A DNA stretch of 64,000 nucleotides from Actinomadura citrea (GTDB lineage Bacteria; Actinomycetota; Actinomycetes; Streptosporangiales; Streptosporangiaceae), in the NCBI RefSeq assembly GCF_013409045.1, contig NZ_JACCBT010000001.1, positions 4,464,001 to 4,528,000 on the forward strand, in the 5' to 3' direction. The translations under genes were made by a program, and so were the position numbers. Positions 35,025-43,905 of this stretch are shown here, piece by piece (the first letter of the stretch is position 1; each line of letters begins with the position of its first letter). Below the pieces are notes generated by a model that saw nothing but the letters and a program-made list of their open reading frames with translations, was not told where the DNA came from and searched no databases.

Positions 35025-36688
35025 ACCCGGCGACCGCGCTGGCGAGCGTCCTGGTCGACGAGCTGCAGCGCTGCGGGATGACCGACGTGGTGCTGGCGCC
35101 GGGGTCGCGGTCGGCGCCGCTGGCGCTGGCGCTGCACGCGGCCGAGGAGGCCGGCCTCCTGCGGCTGCACGTGCGGATCGACGAGCGGTCGGCGTCGTTC
35201 CTCGGGCTGGGCATGGCGAAGCGGTCGGGGCGGCCGGTCGCGCTGGTGTGCACGTCGGGGACGGCGGCGGCGAACTTCCATCCGGCGGTGGTGGAGGCGC
35301 ACGAGTCCGGCGTCCCGCTCATCGTGATCACGGCGGACCGGCCGCCGGAGCTGCGCGACACGGGCGCGAACCAGACGATCGACCAGGTGAAGCTGTACGG
35401 GACGGCGGTGCGGTGGAGCGCCGAGATCGGCGTCCCGGAGAACCGTCCGGGAATGGTGGCGTACTGGCGGTCGCTGGTGAGCCGCGCATGGGGGCTGGCG
35501 CAGGCGCCCGTCCCCGGGCCGGTGCACGTGAACGCGGCGTTCCGCGAGCCGCTGATCCCCGACGGTGACGAGACGTGGTGCGAGCCCCTGGACGGGGACG
35601 CGACCGGCGCGTGGACGAAGGTGCGTCCGGCGACGCCGGGGTCGGTGCTGCACGTCCCGCCGACGCGGCGCGGCGTCCTGGTGGTCGGCGACGGCGCGGT
35701 GAACGTCAAGCGGTACGTGGCGGCGGCGTCGATGGCCGGCTGGCCTGTGCTCTCCGAGCCGAACGGCAACGCCCGCTACGGCGACCACGCGTTGTCGTCG
35801 CACCACTTCCTGCTCGGCGTCCCGGAGTTCGTGGAGCGGCACCGTCCCGAGGTGGTCGTGACGCTGGGCAAGCCGGGACTGTCGCGCCCGCTGCTGTCGC
35901 TGCTGCGCCGCGCGGAGGAGCACATCGTCCTGGCGCCGGACCTGGCGCACTGGCCCGATCCGGTCCGGTCGGCGACGCAGGTGGCGCCCGAGGTCGAGAT
36001 CCCGGTGGTGTCGGGCGACGACGTGTGGCTGAAGTCGTGGCGGGCGGCCGACCAGGCCGCGGCCGCGGCGGTGGACGCCGTCCTGGACGCCGTCCCGGAG
36101 GTGAGCGAGCCGCGGCTGGCCCGCGACATGGCCGCCACGCTGCCGGGCGGGTCGCTGCTGTTCACCGCGGCGAGCATGCCGATCCGCGACCTGGACCAGG
36201 TGATGCGGCCGCGGCGCGGCATCCGGATCATGGCCAACCGGGGCGCCAGCGGCATCGACGGGCTGGTGTCCTCGGCGATGGGCGCGGCGCTGGTGCACAG
36301 CGGCCGCTCCTACGCCCTGCTCGGCGACCTGGCGTTCCTGCACGACCAGAACGGCCTGATCATGGGGCCGCGGGAGCGTCGTCCCGACCTGGCGATCCTC
36401 GTGGTGAACAACCAGGGCGGGGGGATCTTCTCGCTGCTGCCGCAGGCGGCGCTGCGCGGCCCGTTCGAGCGGGTCTTCGGCACCCCGCACCAGGTGGACC
36501 TGGAGGCGGTGGCCGCCGCGCACGGCGTCCCGTACCGGCGGCTCGCCGCGGCCGCGGACCTGCCGAAGGCGCTGGCGGGGGATGGGCTGCGGATCATCGA
36601 GGCCCGCACCGACAGGGAAGCGAACGCGGCCCTGCACGCCGACCTCCGCAAGGCCGCCCAGGCGGCCGTCCGCGACGTCCTCGGCTGA
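35021..36688 (+). CDS. menD: SEPHCHC synthase (MenD)
   Basis: 555 residues, a thiamine-diphosphate enzyme. Start-side motifs are DVVLAPGSRSAPLALALH and IDERSASFLGLGMAKRSGRPVALVCTSGTAAANFHPAVVEA; the glutamate of IDERS activates the cofactor. The ThDP/magnesium-binding part follows (GLVSSAMGAAL, GDLAFLHDQNGL and VVNNQGGGIFSLLPQA). It joins isochorismate and 2-oxoglutarate in the first committed step. The GTG start overlaps the menC stop. Together with menF, menC, menE and menB this shows the classical (not futalosine) menaquinone route. Confidence 0.95.
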   Translation: MNPATALASVLVDELQRCGMTDVVLAPGSRSAPLALALHAAEEAGLLRLHVRIDERSASFLGLGMAKRSGRPVALVCTSGTAAANFHPAVVEAHESGVPLIVITADRPPELRDTGANQTIDQVKLYGTAVRWSAEIGVPENRPGMVAYWRSLVSRAWGLAQAPVPGPVHVNAAFREPLIPDGDETWCEPLDGDATGAWTKVRPATPGSVLHVPPTRRGVLVVGDGAVNVKRYVAAASMAGWPVLSEPNGNARYGDHALSSHHFLLGVPEFVERHRPEVVVTLGKPGLSRPLLSLLRRAEEHIVLAPDLAHWPDPVRSATQVAPEVEIPVVSGDDVWLKSWRAADQAAAAAVDAVLDAVPEVSEPRLARDMAATLPGGSLLFTAASMPIRDLDQVMRPRRGIRIMANRGASGIDGLVSSAMGAALVHSGRSYALLGDLAFLHDQNGLIMGPRERRPDLAILVVNNQGGGIFSLLPQAALRGPFERVFGTPHQVDLEAVAAAHGVPYRRLAAAADLPKALAGDGLRIIEARTDREANAALHADLRKAAQAAVRDVLG

Positions 36689-36699
36689 TCGGAAAGAAC

Positions 36700-36764
36700 A
36701 CCCGGCGGAGACTCGGCACTCTCCTTTACTTCAACCTTCAAATTACAATGTAAAGGCGCCGGGT
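36700..36764 (+). promoter_or_regulatory. Nested inverted repeats after menD
   Basis: Outer arms ACCCGGCG (36700-36707) and CGCCGGGT (36757-36764) enclose inner arms CTTTAC (36724-36729) and GTAAAG (36750-36755). The A/T-rich centre is unusual for this genome. It may act as a weak terminator of menCD, or be a protein site; its size makes a simple hairpin less likely. Confidence 0.4.
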
Positions 36765-36833
36765 TGGGTGCATCCATTCCCGCTTCACAAAAACCAACAA
36801 CGACGAGAAGTCAGCAGGGAAAGGGTGCCGGGC

Positions 36834-37622
36834 TCAGCCGAGGAGGCGCTCGCGAAGTGTGTCGGTGTCCTCGGTGGTCCAGCCGTGCCCGGCGAGCCAG
36901 CCGATGGTTCCGCCGTGCTGCTCATCGATGCGGGCGAGGAACTTCTCCATGATGGCCGCGTGGGGCTGGTGGGTGTCGGCCGGACGGGAGTCGAGGTCGG
37001 CGGCGTAGGTGTCGCTGCCGCGCAGCCGGCGCAGGACGGCCTCGAGGCGTTCGCCGGTCTGGGCGTAGTCGGCGACGATCGCCTCGCGGGTGACGCCGGC
37101 GACGTCGAGGGCGAGGGCGCAGACGACTCCGGTGCGGTCCTTGCCGGCGGCGCAGTGGACCAGCGCGGCTCCGTCGGTGCGGGTCATGACGCGCAGGGCG
37201 GCGACGACGGAGTCGCCGCGGTCGGCGAGGTAGCCGAGGTAGTGGCCGGTCGAGCGGTCCTGTTCGGGGCCGTCGGACGGGCGTTCCTGCCAGGGCAGGG
37301 CCTTGGCGACGTCGGCGGCGACGTCGGTGTGGCGGCCGCCCTCGGCGAAGAGCGAGAGCTGGTGGATCGTCACGGACGGCACGCGGGTGAGGGGGCCGGG
37401 GCCTTCGAGGCGCACCTCGGCGTCGCTGCGCAGGTCGATGACGTTCTTGAGGGCGTAGTCGTCGAGGAGGATCCGGACGTCGGTGACCGAGAGGTCCTGG
37501 AGGTTGTCAGAGCGCAGGACGCGTCCGAGCCGGGTGGCGCCGCCGTCGGCCGTGGGGAGGCCACCGAGGTCGCGGGCGTTGACGGCACCGTCCAGTTCGA
37601 TCCACCGAGAGTCGTCGTCCAT
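36834..37622 (-). CDS. Tyrosine/serine protein phosphatase (DSP-like)
   Basis: 262 residues. The catalytic P-loop VHCAAGKDRTGVV (CX5R) is intact, and the N-terminal NARDLGGLPTADGG and VLRSDNLQDLS are typical of the Y_phosphatase3 family found in actinobacteria (PtpB-like). Such enzymes remove phosphate from tyrosine/serine or from phosphoinositides. No signal peptide is present. ATG at 37622. It converges with menD, the nested inverted repeats lying between, and diverges from the desaturase gene. Confidence 0.92.
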   Translation of the reverse strand: MDDDSRWIELDGAVNARDLGGLPTADGGATRLGRVLRSDNLQDLSVTDVRILLDDYALKNVIDLRSDAEVRLEGPGPLTRVPSVTIHQLSLFAEGGRHTDVAADVAKALPWQERPSDGPEQDRSTGHYLGYLADRGDSVVAALRVMTRTDGAALVHCAAGKDRTGVVCALALDVAGVTREAIVADYAQTGERLEAVLRRLRGSDTYAADLDSRPADTHQPHAAIMEKFLARIDEQHGGTIGWLAGHGWTTEDTDTLRERLLG

Positions 37623-37849
37623 GACTTGTGACCCTATATGGCCGCCCTGTCCTGACTTGGGTGCAGGGCCCGGTGTGCCCGGGTGATCGACTTGGCGGGT
37701 GACAGGGCGGGGCGGTACCGGGACCTGGGAGCCAGACGGTGAATGGCTCCGCAGCGGGGCGACCCGGCGGCCTCACCCTCCGTAGCTTTCGAGGTGTCTT
37801 CTTCCACGCGTTCCACGCGAAGTCCCGCCTCCTGGTGAATGGAGTCTCC

Positions 37850-38881
37850 ATGCCCGCGACCCTGTCCGCTCCGTCCCGACCGTCCGAGCGGTCGGCCGGC
37901 AGTGATTTCGCGCCGCTGGCGCGGCGCGTCCGCGGCAGCGGGCTGCTGGATCGGCGGCGCGGCTACTACGCGTGGGTGATCGGGCTGAACCTGGCGGCGA
38001 CCGCGGCGGTGTGGGCGGCGGTCGCGTGGGCGGGGGACAGCTGGTGGACGGTCCTGCTGGGGGTTCCGCTGGCGGTGCTGTCGGCGCGGGCGGCGTTCCT
38101 CGGGCATGACGCGGGGCACCGGCAGATCGCGGGGAGCGCGAGGGGGAACCGGTGGCTGGGGCTGCTGTTGGGGAACCTGCTGCTGGGGATGGGGCACGGG
38201 TGGTGGAACGACAAGCACAACCGGCATCACGCGAATCCGAACCATGTCGGCAAGGACCCCGATGTGGGGGAGGGCGTGCTGGCGTGGACGAGCGAGCAGG
38301 CGGAGGGTAAGCGTGGTGTGCTGCGGTGGGTGGCGCGGCACCAGGCCGCGCTGTTCTTTCCGCTGCTGACGCTGGAGGGCGTGAACCTGAAGCTGGGGAG
38401 CCTGCTGTTCCTGCGGGGGCGTTCGCGGCGGGACCAGGTTCTGGAGGGCGGGCTGCTGCTCGTCCACGCGGTGGGGTATCTGGGGCTGGCGTTCGCGTTG
38501 CTTCCGGTGGGACAGGCGCTTGCGTTGGTCGCGGTTCAGCATGCGGTCTTCGGGGTGCACCTGGGTGCGGTGTTCGCGCCGAACCACAAGGGGATGGCGA
38601 TGCCGGAGCCGGGGGAGCGGTGGGGGCATCTGCGCCGGCAGGTGCTGACGTCGCGGAACGTTCGGGGCGGTCTGGTGACGGACTGGCTGATGGGGGGCCT
38701 GAACTACCAGATCGAGCATCACCTGTTCCCGGGCGTTCCGCGGTGCAGTCTGCGGCGGCTGCGGCCGCTGGTGCGTGAGCACTGCGCGGCGGTGGGGTTG
38801 CCGTACGCGGAGACGGGGCTGGTGGAGTCGTACCGGTTGGCGCTGGGGCACATGCGGGAGGTCGGGGAGCCGCTCCGCTAG
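37850..38881 (+). CDS. Membrane fatty-acid desaturase
   Basis: 343 residues with the three histidine boxes of membrane di-iron desaturases: HDAGH, HNRHH and QIEHH, plus four or more predicted membrane helices. The C-terminal QIEHHLFPGVPRCSL box places it in the acyl-lipid/front-end-like family rather than soluble acyl-ACP desaturases. It introduces double bonds into membrane lipid chains. The ATG at 37850 has GGAG six bases before it; a longer frame from 37739 has no site. A cytochrome b5 domain is absent, so a separate reductase must supply electrons. Confidence 0.92.
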   Translation: MPATLSAPSRPSERSAGSDFAPLARRVRGSGLLDRRRGYYAWVIGLNLAATAAVWAAVAWAGDSWWTVLLGVPLAVLSARAAFLGHDAGHRQIAGSARGNRWLGLLLGNLLLGMGHGWWNDKHNRHHANPNHVGKDPDVGEGVLAWTSEQAEGKRGVLRWVARHQAALFFPLLTLEGVNLKLGSLLFLRGRSRRDQVLEGGLLLVHAVGYLGLAFALLPVGQALALVAVQHAVFGVHLGAVFAPNHKGMAMPEPGERWGHLRRQVLTSRNVRGGLVTDWLMGGLNYQIEHHLFPGVPRCSLRRLRPLVREHCAAVGLPYAETGLVESYRLALGHMREVGEPLR

Positions 38882-38902
38882 GGCGGGGCTATGCTCCGGG
38901 CC

Positions 38903-39718
38903 ATGCCCGAGGGACACACGATTCACCGGCTGGCCGCCGAGCATCAGCGGATGTTCGGCGGCCTCGCCGTCGCCGCCTCGAGTCCCCAGGGGCGTTTCGC
39001 CGAGGGGGCGCGGTGGCTGGACGGGCGGGTGCTGTCGGCGGCGGACGCGCACGGCAAGCATCTGCTGCTGGGGTTCGATGACGACCGGACGCTGCATGTG
39101 CATCTCGGTATCTATGGCAAGTACACGTTCGGGGAGGGTCCGGCGCCGGCTCCGGTCGGGATCGTGCGCCTGAGGCTGGAGGGCGGCGGGCGTTACGCGG
39201 ATCTGCGGGGCCCTAATACCTGCGAGCTACTGGAGCCGGGTGAGGTGAAGCTGCTGCGTGACCGGCTGGGGCCCGATCCGTTGCGCGGGGACGCCGATCC
39301 GGAGGCGGCGTGGCGGCGGATCGGCCGGGCGCGGACGCCGATCGCGGTGCTGCTGATGGATCAGTCGGTGGTGGCGGGGCCGGGGAACATCTACCGGGCG
39401 GAGGTGCTGTTCCGGCAGGGGATCGATCCGCGGTTGCCGGGGCGGCGGTTGAGTGCGCGGCGGTGGGCGGCGCTGTGGGACGACCTGGTGGAGTTGATGG
39501 CGGCGGGGGTGCGTGCGGGGCGGATCGACACGGTGCGGCCGGAGCATATGCCCGAGGCGATGGGGCGTGCGCCGCGGGTGGACGGTCATGGCGGTGAGGT
39601 GTACGTGTACCGGCGGGCGGGGTTGCCGTGCCTGGTGTGCGGGACGGCGGTGGCGACGGTGGAGGTGGCGGGGCGGAATCTGTTCTGGTGTCCGGGGTGC
39701 CAGCCGCCGGCGGTGTGA
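38903..39718 (+). CDS. nei: Endonuclease VIII-like DNA glycosylase (Fpg/Nei family)
   Basis: 271 residues. The mature N-terminus PEGHTIHRLA carries the catalytic Pro2 and Glu3; the His after Gly indicates the Nei branch. The helix-two-turn-helix region (VVAGPGNIYRAEVLFRQGIDPRLPGRRLS) and the zinc finger CLVCGTAVATVEVAGRNLFWCPGC are intact. It excises oxidised bases and cuts the strand by beta/delta-elimination. The start at 38903 is chosen because Pro2 must follow the initiator; an ATG at 38891 would bury it. It follows the desaturase by 21 bases. Confidence 0.93.
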   Translation: MPEGHTIHRLAAEHQRMFGGLAVAASSPQGRFAEGARWLDGRVLSAADAHGKHLLLGFDDDRTLHVHLGIYGKYTFGEGPAPAPVGIVRLRLEGGGRYADLRGPNTCELLEPGEVKLLRDRLGPDPLRGDADPEAAWRRIGRARTPIAVLLMDQSVVAGPGNIYRAEVLFRQGIDPRLPGRRLSARRWAALWDDLVELMAAGVRAGRIDTVRPEHMPEAMGRAPRVDGHGGEVYVYRRAGLPCLVCGTAVATVEVAGRNLFWCPGCQPPAV

Positions 39719-39750
39719 GGGCGCAGTGGGGCGCGGCCCCCGGGTGCTCG

Positions 39751-40773
39751 TCAGTTTCCGTCGGGGGCGTAGCGGGCGGTGAGGGCGCGGGCGGTGGCGG
39801 CGATCATGTCGCGGAGGTCCGGGGGGTCGATGACCTCGACGTCGGCGCCGAGTTTGAGGAATTCGACGTGGGCGTGGCGGACGGATTCGATGGGGAGGGT
39901 GGCGTGGACCCAGCCGTCGGGGCCGGGTGGGGTGGCGGTGTCGAGGGCGGCGCGGGCCATGGTGGGTGGGAGCAGGATCTGGGAGCGGGTGAGGCCGTCG
40001 GGGGAGAGTTTGACGGTGGCGTGTTCGCGGTAGGCGTCGGCTTCGAAGCGTTCGGCGTAGGCGGCCCAGAAGGCGGCGAGGTCGAATCCGTGGGGGCGGT
40101 CGAAGTGGCCTGGGAGGGCGCGCAGGGTGAGGACGCGTGAGACGCGGTAGGTGCGGGGGGCGTGCGCCGTGGTGTCGTCGGTGTGGTCGTCGGGCGGGTC
40201 GCCGGGGGCGGGGCGGGCGATGAGGTACCAGGAGCCGGCCTTGAGGACGACGCCGAGGGGTTCCAGGAGGCGGGTGACCTGCTGGGGGCGGCGCCAGCGG
40301 CGGTAGAGCACCTCGATGCGGCGCTGGTTCCATACGGCGTCGGCGATGGCGTGCAGGTGGGGGACCTCGTCGGGGGTGCGGAACCAGCCGGGGGCGTCGA
40401 GGTGGAAGCGTTCGCGGATGCGGGAGGCGCGGGTGCGCAGGTCGGGTGGGAGGGCGGCCATGAGTTTGAGTTCGGCGGCGAGGACGTCGCCGAGGCCGAG
40501 TTGGGAGGCGGGGCCGGGCAGGGCGGACAGGGTGAGGGATTCGGCCTCGGTGGCGGTGAGGCCGGTGAGGCGGGTGCGGTAGCCGTTGAGGAGGCGGTAG
40601 CCGCCGTCGGGTCCGCGGTCGGCGTAGACGGGGACGCCGGCGGCGCTGAGGGATTCGACGTCGCGGTAGACGGTGCGGACGGAGACTTCCAGTTCGGCGG
40701 CCAGTTCCCGGGCGGTCATGCGTTCCCTGGCCTGCAGGAGCAGGAGGAGGGACAGCAGCCGGCTCGCGCGCAT
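39751..40773 (-). CDS. WYL-domain transcriptional regulator
   Basis: 340 residues. An N-terminal HTH_11-type winged helix (RLLSLLLLLQARERMTARELAAELEVSVRTVYRDVESLSAAGVPVYAD) leads to a WYL domain (about 140-220, with RRIEVLYRRWRRPQQVTRLLEPLGVVLKAGSWYLIAR) and a WCX C-terminal part. WYL domains bind small ligands or nucleic acids and control diverse genes, including defence and DNA-repair functions. It converges with nei. Its start codon appears nearly leaderless. No target is evident. Confidence 0.9.
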   Translation of the reverse strand: MRASRLLSLLLLLQARERMTARELAAELEVSVRTVYRDVESLSAAGVPVYADRGPDGGYRLLNGYRTRLTGLTATEAESLTLSALPGPASQLGLGDVLAAELKLMAALPPDLRTRASRIRERFHLDAPGWFRTPDEVPHLHAIADAVWNQRRIEVLYRRWRRPQQVTRLLEPLGVVLKAGSWYLIARPAPGDPPDDHTDDTTAHAPRTYRVSRVLTLRALPGHFDRPHGFDLAAFWAAYAERFEADAYREHATVKLSPDGLTRSQILLPPTMARAALDTATPPGPDGWVHATLPIESVRHAHVEFLKLGADVEVIDPPDLRDMIAATARALTARYAPDGN

Positions 40774-40803
40774 GGGTCCAGTGTGCCGGTGCGGGGGCGG
40801 TGG

Positions 40804-42117
40804 TCAGCCGTGGAGGGCGTACTGCATGGGGCGGAACTTGGTGCGGGCTTCGGCGAGTTCGGCGTCGGGGTCGGAGTCGGCGACGATGCCGCAGCCGGCG
40901 AACAGGCGGGCGCGGGTGCCGTCGATCTCGGCGCAGCGCAGGGCGATGCCCCATTCGCCGTCGCCGCGGGCGTCGACCCAGCCGACGGGTCCGGCGTAGC
41001 GGCCGCGGTCCATGCCCTCGAGTTCGCGGATGAGGTCCATGGCGGTGTCGGTGGGGGTGCCGCAGACGGCGGGGGTGGGGTGCAGGGCGGCGACGACGTC
41101 GAGGACGGAGCGGTCGGCGGCCAGGCGTCCGCGCAGGGGGGAGGCGAGGTGCAGGACGTTGGGGAGGGTGAGCAGTTCGGGTTCGTCGGGGACGGTGAGG
41201 TGGGAGCAGAGGGGGGTGAGGGCGTCGCGGACCATCTCGGCGGCGTAGCGGTGCTCTTCGCGGTCCTTGGCGGAGGTGAAGAGGCGGGCGGCGCGGGCCT
41301 GGTCGTCGGCGGGGGTGGTGCCGCGGGCGGTGGTGCCGGCGAGGACGAGGGATTCTATGTCGCCGCCGGTGCGGCTGATGAGGAGTTCGGGGGTGGCGCC
41401 GACCATGCCGGCGCAGGAGAAGGTGTAGCAGCCGGGGAAGCGGGCGGCGAGGCGCTGGAGCAGGACGCGGGCGTCGATGGGGGTGTCGGCGCGGACGGTG
41501 AGGTCGCGGGCGAGGACGACTTTGCCGAGGTGGCCGGTGTTGTGGGCGGGGCGGGGCGGTGGTGTGGTGGGGTGGCCGGGTTGTGCGGGGTCGGTGCCTG
41601 GGGCGAGGTGGCCGCGGCGGATGCGGTCGACGGCGGTGGCGACGGCGTGCTTCCAGGCGTGTTCGGGGAGGGCGCCGTCGCTCCAGTGCAGGCCGGTGGG
41701 GGGCTGGGGCGGGTTGGCGAGGGTGAGGGGGTCGGTGTCGTCGCCGATGGTGGTGAGCCAGGCGCGGCCGTCGCGGCGGCCGAGGATGCGGCGGGGGATG
41801 ATGAGGGTGGAGTCGGGGGATTTGGGGTCGAAGCCGAAGGTGCCGAAGGCGACGGGTCCGGAGCCGGGGACGTTGACGGTGTCGTCGACGGCGGCGGCGC
41901 CGAACAGGTCGTGGAGCATGCGGGCGGCGGCGTCGAAGCGGTCGTGGCCGCCGGGGAGGGTGAGGCGGGCGGCTTCGCCCCAGCCGACGATTCCCTCGCC
42001 GTGGCGGATCCAGGCCAGTGCGGAGGGGTGGGGAAGCCGCGCGATGAGGTCGCCCGGGTCGGGGATCGGGACGGTGCGGACGGTGAGTCGGTCCGGTGCT
42101 GTCACGGCGAGCTTCAC
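40804..42117 (-). CDS. menF: Isochorismate synthase (MenF-type)
   Basis: 437 residues from the GTG at 42117. The chorismate-binding domain is complete: KVVLARDLTVRADTPID, SPELLISR-like ATPELLISRTGGDIESLVLAGTTARG, and HPTPAVCGTPTDTAMDLIRELEGMDRGRYAGPVGWVDARGDGEWGIALRCAEI. These mark isochorismate synthases, not anthranilate synthases. It converts chorismate to isochorismate for MenD. No ribosome site precedes the GTG; a TTGAAC/TACAGT promoter pair 16 bases apart ends about 10 bases before it, suggesting leaderless translation. The GTG at 42126 is an alternative. The promoter overlaps a palindrome shared with menE/menB. Confidence 0.9.
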   Translation of the reverse strand: MKLAVTAPDRLTVRTVPIPDPGDLIARLPHPSALAWIRHGEGIVGWGEAARLTLPGGHDRFDAAARMLHDLFGAAAVDDTVNVPGSGPVAFGTFGFDPKSPDSTLIIPRRILGRRDGRAWLTTIGDDTDPLTLANPPQPPTGLHWSDGALPEHAWKHAVATAVDRIRRGHLAPGTDPAQPGHPTTPPPRPAHNTGHLGKVVLARDLTVRADTPIDARVLLQRLAARFPGCYTFSCAGMVGATPELLISRTGGDIESLVLAGTTARGTTPADDQARAARLFTSAKDREEHRYAAEMVRDALTPLCSHLTVPDEPELLTLPNVLHLASPLRGRLAADRSVLDVVAALHPTPAVCGTPTDTAMDLIRELEGMDRGRYAGPVGWVDARGDGEWGIALRCAEIDGTRARLFAGCGIVADSDPDAELAEARTKFRPMQYALHG

Positions 42118-42137
42118 GTGAGCCACTGTACGCCAGA

Positions 42138-42153
42138 TTTGAACCTGTTCAAA
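42138..42153. promoter_or_regulatory. Palindrome at the menF promoter
   Basis: TTTGAAC-CT-GTTCAAA, a perfect 7-bp palindrome overlapping the probable -35 box (TTGAAC, minus strand). It shares TGAACNNGTTCAAACG with the menE/menB intergenic region at 26717-26732. Confidence 0.6.
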
Positions 42154-42331
42154 CGGGCGGGGTGGTGGTGGGTGGTGAGGTGTGCGCCACACCGGCTCGC
42201 GCGGGGCGGCGGGAGCGGCCGGGCGGTGCGCGGTTGCGGGGACGGCCGCGGGGCTTGGTTGCGCGTATGCCCCGTTCGTCCCGTCCCCATGCGCGGGGAC
42301 GGGACGCGGCGGGGTGACGCGCCGGGTGGGG

Positions 42332-42919
42332 TCAGCGGCGGGCGGCGCCGGTGAGCTTCCAGGCGGCGGGCAGCAGCCCGGCGGCCAGCAGGACCTTCAG
42401 CGCGTCGCCGGCCAGGAACGGCGTGACGCCCAGGTCGATCGCCTTGGCGAGGTCGACGTGCAGGGCGGCCATCAGGTAGGGGACGCCGGCGGCGTACATG
42501 ATGGCGGTTCCGGCGAGCATGGTGCCGACGGTGCGCAGCGGGGTGCGGTCGCCGCCGAGTTGGGCGAGGCGTCCGACGGCGGCGGCGGCGGCGACGAACC
42601 CGATGACGTAGCCGAGCGTGGCGAATCCGGTGCCGGAGGTGCCGTCGGTGAACCAGGGGACGCCGGCCATTCCGGCCAGCAGGTAGACCAGCATGCCCAG
42701 GCCGGCGCGGCCGAAGCCGAGGGCGGCGCCGGCGAGCAGCACCGCGAAGGTCTGCCCGGTCACCGGCACGGGGGTGCCGGGCAGCGGGACCGCGATCTGC
42801 GCGGCGAGGCCGACGAAGGCGGCGGCGCCGATGACGAGCGCGGCGTCGCGGGCCAGCGAGCCGGGCAGCAGGTCGCCCAGGACGGCGGGGCGCCGCCGGG
42901 TTGCGTGGGCAGTAGCCAC
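42332..42919 (-). CDS. bioY: Biotin transporter BioY
   Basis: 195 residues with six predicted membrane helices and the BioY features VPLPGTPVPVTGQTFAVLLAGAALG, VYLLAGMAGVPWFTDGTSG and FLAGDALKVLLAAGLLPAAWKL. It is the biotin-binding S component of an energy-coupling-factor transporter. No bioM/bioN ATPase or permease gene is adjacent, so it either works alone or shares a distant ECF module. The GTG at 42919 is preferred because GGGAGGA sits 4 bases upstream; the longer frame begins with TTG inside that site. Confidence 0.93.
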   Translation of the reverse strand: MATAHATRRRPAVLGDLLPGSLARDAALVIGAAAFVGLAAQIAVPLPGTPVPVTGQTFAVLLAGAALGFGRAGLGMLVYLLAGMAGVPWFTDGTSGTGFATLGYVIGFVAAAAAVGRLAQLGGDRTPLRTVGTMLAGTAIMYAAGVPYLMAALHVDLAKAIDLGVTPFLAGDALKVLLAAGLLPAAWKLTGAARR

Positions 42920-43074
42920 AGATCCTCCCAAAACGGTTGTGTCAGGCCGAAACCTAGCGAACTGCCTTTCCGGAGTGGACGGCGCGGCCTACAGAATCGG
43001 GCGTCTCCGCTTTGTCGCCGCCCCACCCGAGGGCGCCGGCGCCCTCGCCCGGCGCCCTCGCCCGGCGCCGCCTC

Positions 43075-43791
43075 TCAGCCGGCGGGCGCGTGCGGGTCGA
43101 GGGCGAGGTAGACCATGTCGGGTTCGCCGCGCGGCACCGGGACGGGACGGGCCTGCACGGAGCCGAACCGGTCCCGCAGCAGCGACTCGAACGCCGGTGC
43201 GGCGTTGGCGCTCCACACCGCGAGCACGCCGCGGGGCGTCAGCAGCGCCGCGAGGGCGTCCAGGCCGGTGGCCGCGTACAGGCGGGCGTTGCCGGGGGTG
43301 ACGGTCCAGTCGGGGCCGTTGTCGATGTCCAGGCACACCGCGTCGAAGGGGCCCGCGCCCGGGGCGGTGACGTAGTCGAGCAGGTCGGCGCGTTCGACGG
43401 TGACGCGGGGGTCCTGCAGGGCGCCCTGGGACCAGGGCCGCAGCGCGGTGGCGTGCCAGGCGATGACGGCGGGTTCGCGCTCGACGACGGTGACGTGCGC
43501 CACGCCGTCGCCGGTGAGGGCCTCGGCGAGGGAGAACCCGACGCCAAGGCCGCCGATGAGGACCCGCGCCGGGTCGCCGGGGCGCCGCGCGGCCGCGTCG
43601 AGGGCGGCGCGGACCAGCAGCCGTTCGGATTCGCCGTTGCGGGTGTCCATCAGGAACACGCCGTTGCTGATGATCTCGTAGTCGCCGCCCGTCCGGCGCA
43701 GCACCAGTTCGCCGCCCAGGCCGGCGGCGCGCTCGACGACCGTCGTCGGCGCGTTCGCCGGTTCCCCGCGTGTGTCCGCAGCCGATCCCAT
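43075..43791 (-). CDS. Spermidine synthase-like methyltransferase-fold protein
   Basis: 238 residues. YEIISNGVFLMDTRNGESERLLVRAAL, VLIGGLGVGFSLAEAL (nucleotide-binding glycine motif), VTVVEREPAVIAWH and FDAVCLDIDNGPDWTVTPGNARLY match the polyamine-synthase-like Rossmann family. The catalytic Asp of true spermidine synthases (around DxxDP) is replaced by DIDNGPD, as in many actinobacterial paralogues, so the reaction is uncertain. It is monocistronic, divergent from an SDR gene. Confidence 0.85.
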   Translation of the reverse strand: MGSAADTRGEPANAPTTVVERAAGLGGELVLRRTGGDYEIISNGVFLMDTRNGESERLLVRAALDAAARRPGDPARVLIGGLGVGFSLAEALTGDGVAHVTVVEREPAVIAWHATALRPWSQGALQDPRVTVERADLLDYVTAPGAGPFDAVCLDIDNGPDWTVTPGNARLYAATGLDALAALLTPRGVLAVWSANAAPAFESLLRDRFGSVQARPVPVPRGEPDMVYLALDPHAPAG

Positions 43792-43905
43792 GTCCGCACC
43801 CTAGCCGCCGCGGAGAGCGGCCCGGGCGATCCCGGGGCCGGGCGGGGCCGGGCGGGGCCGGCGGGGGGGTGGGCGGGGGCGGCGGCGTCGGCTACGGTGC
43901 CGGTC

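Noticed and set aside
33748..36637. Long minus-strand frames opposite menC-menD
   Set aside because: Antisense shadows of menC and menD, rich in Arg, Pro and Ser, with no domain match.
39227..40954. 575-codon minus-strand frame over nei and the WYL gene
   Set aside because: Almost entirely Arg/Pro/His; the real genes are nei (plus strand) and the WYL regulator (minus, another frame).
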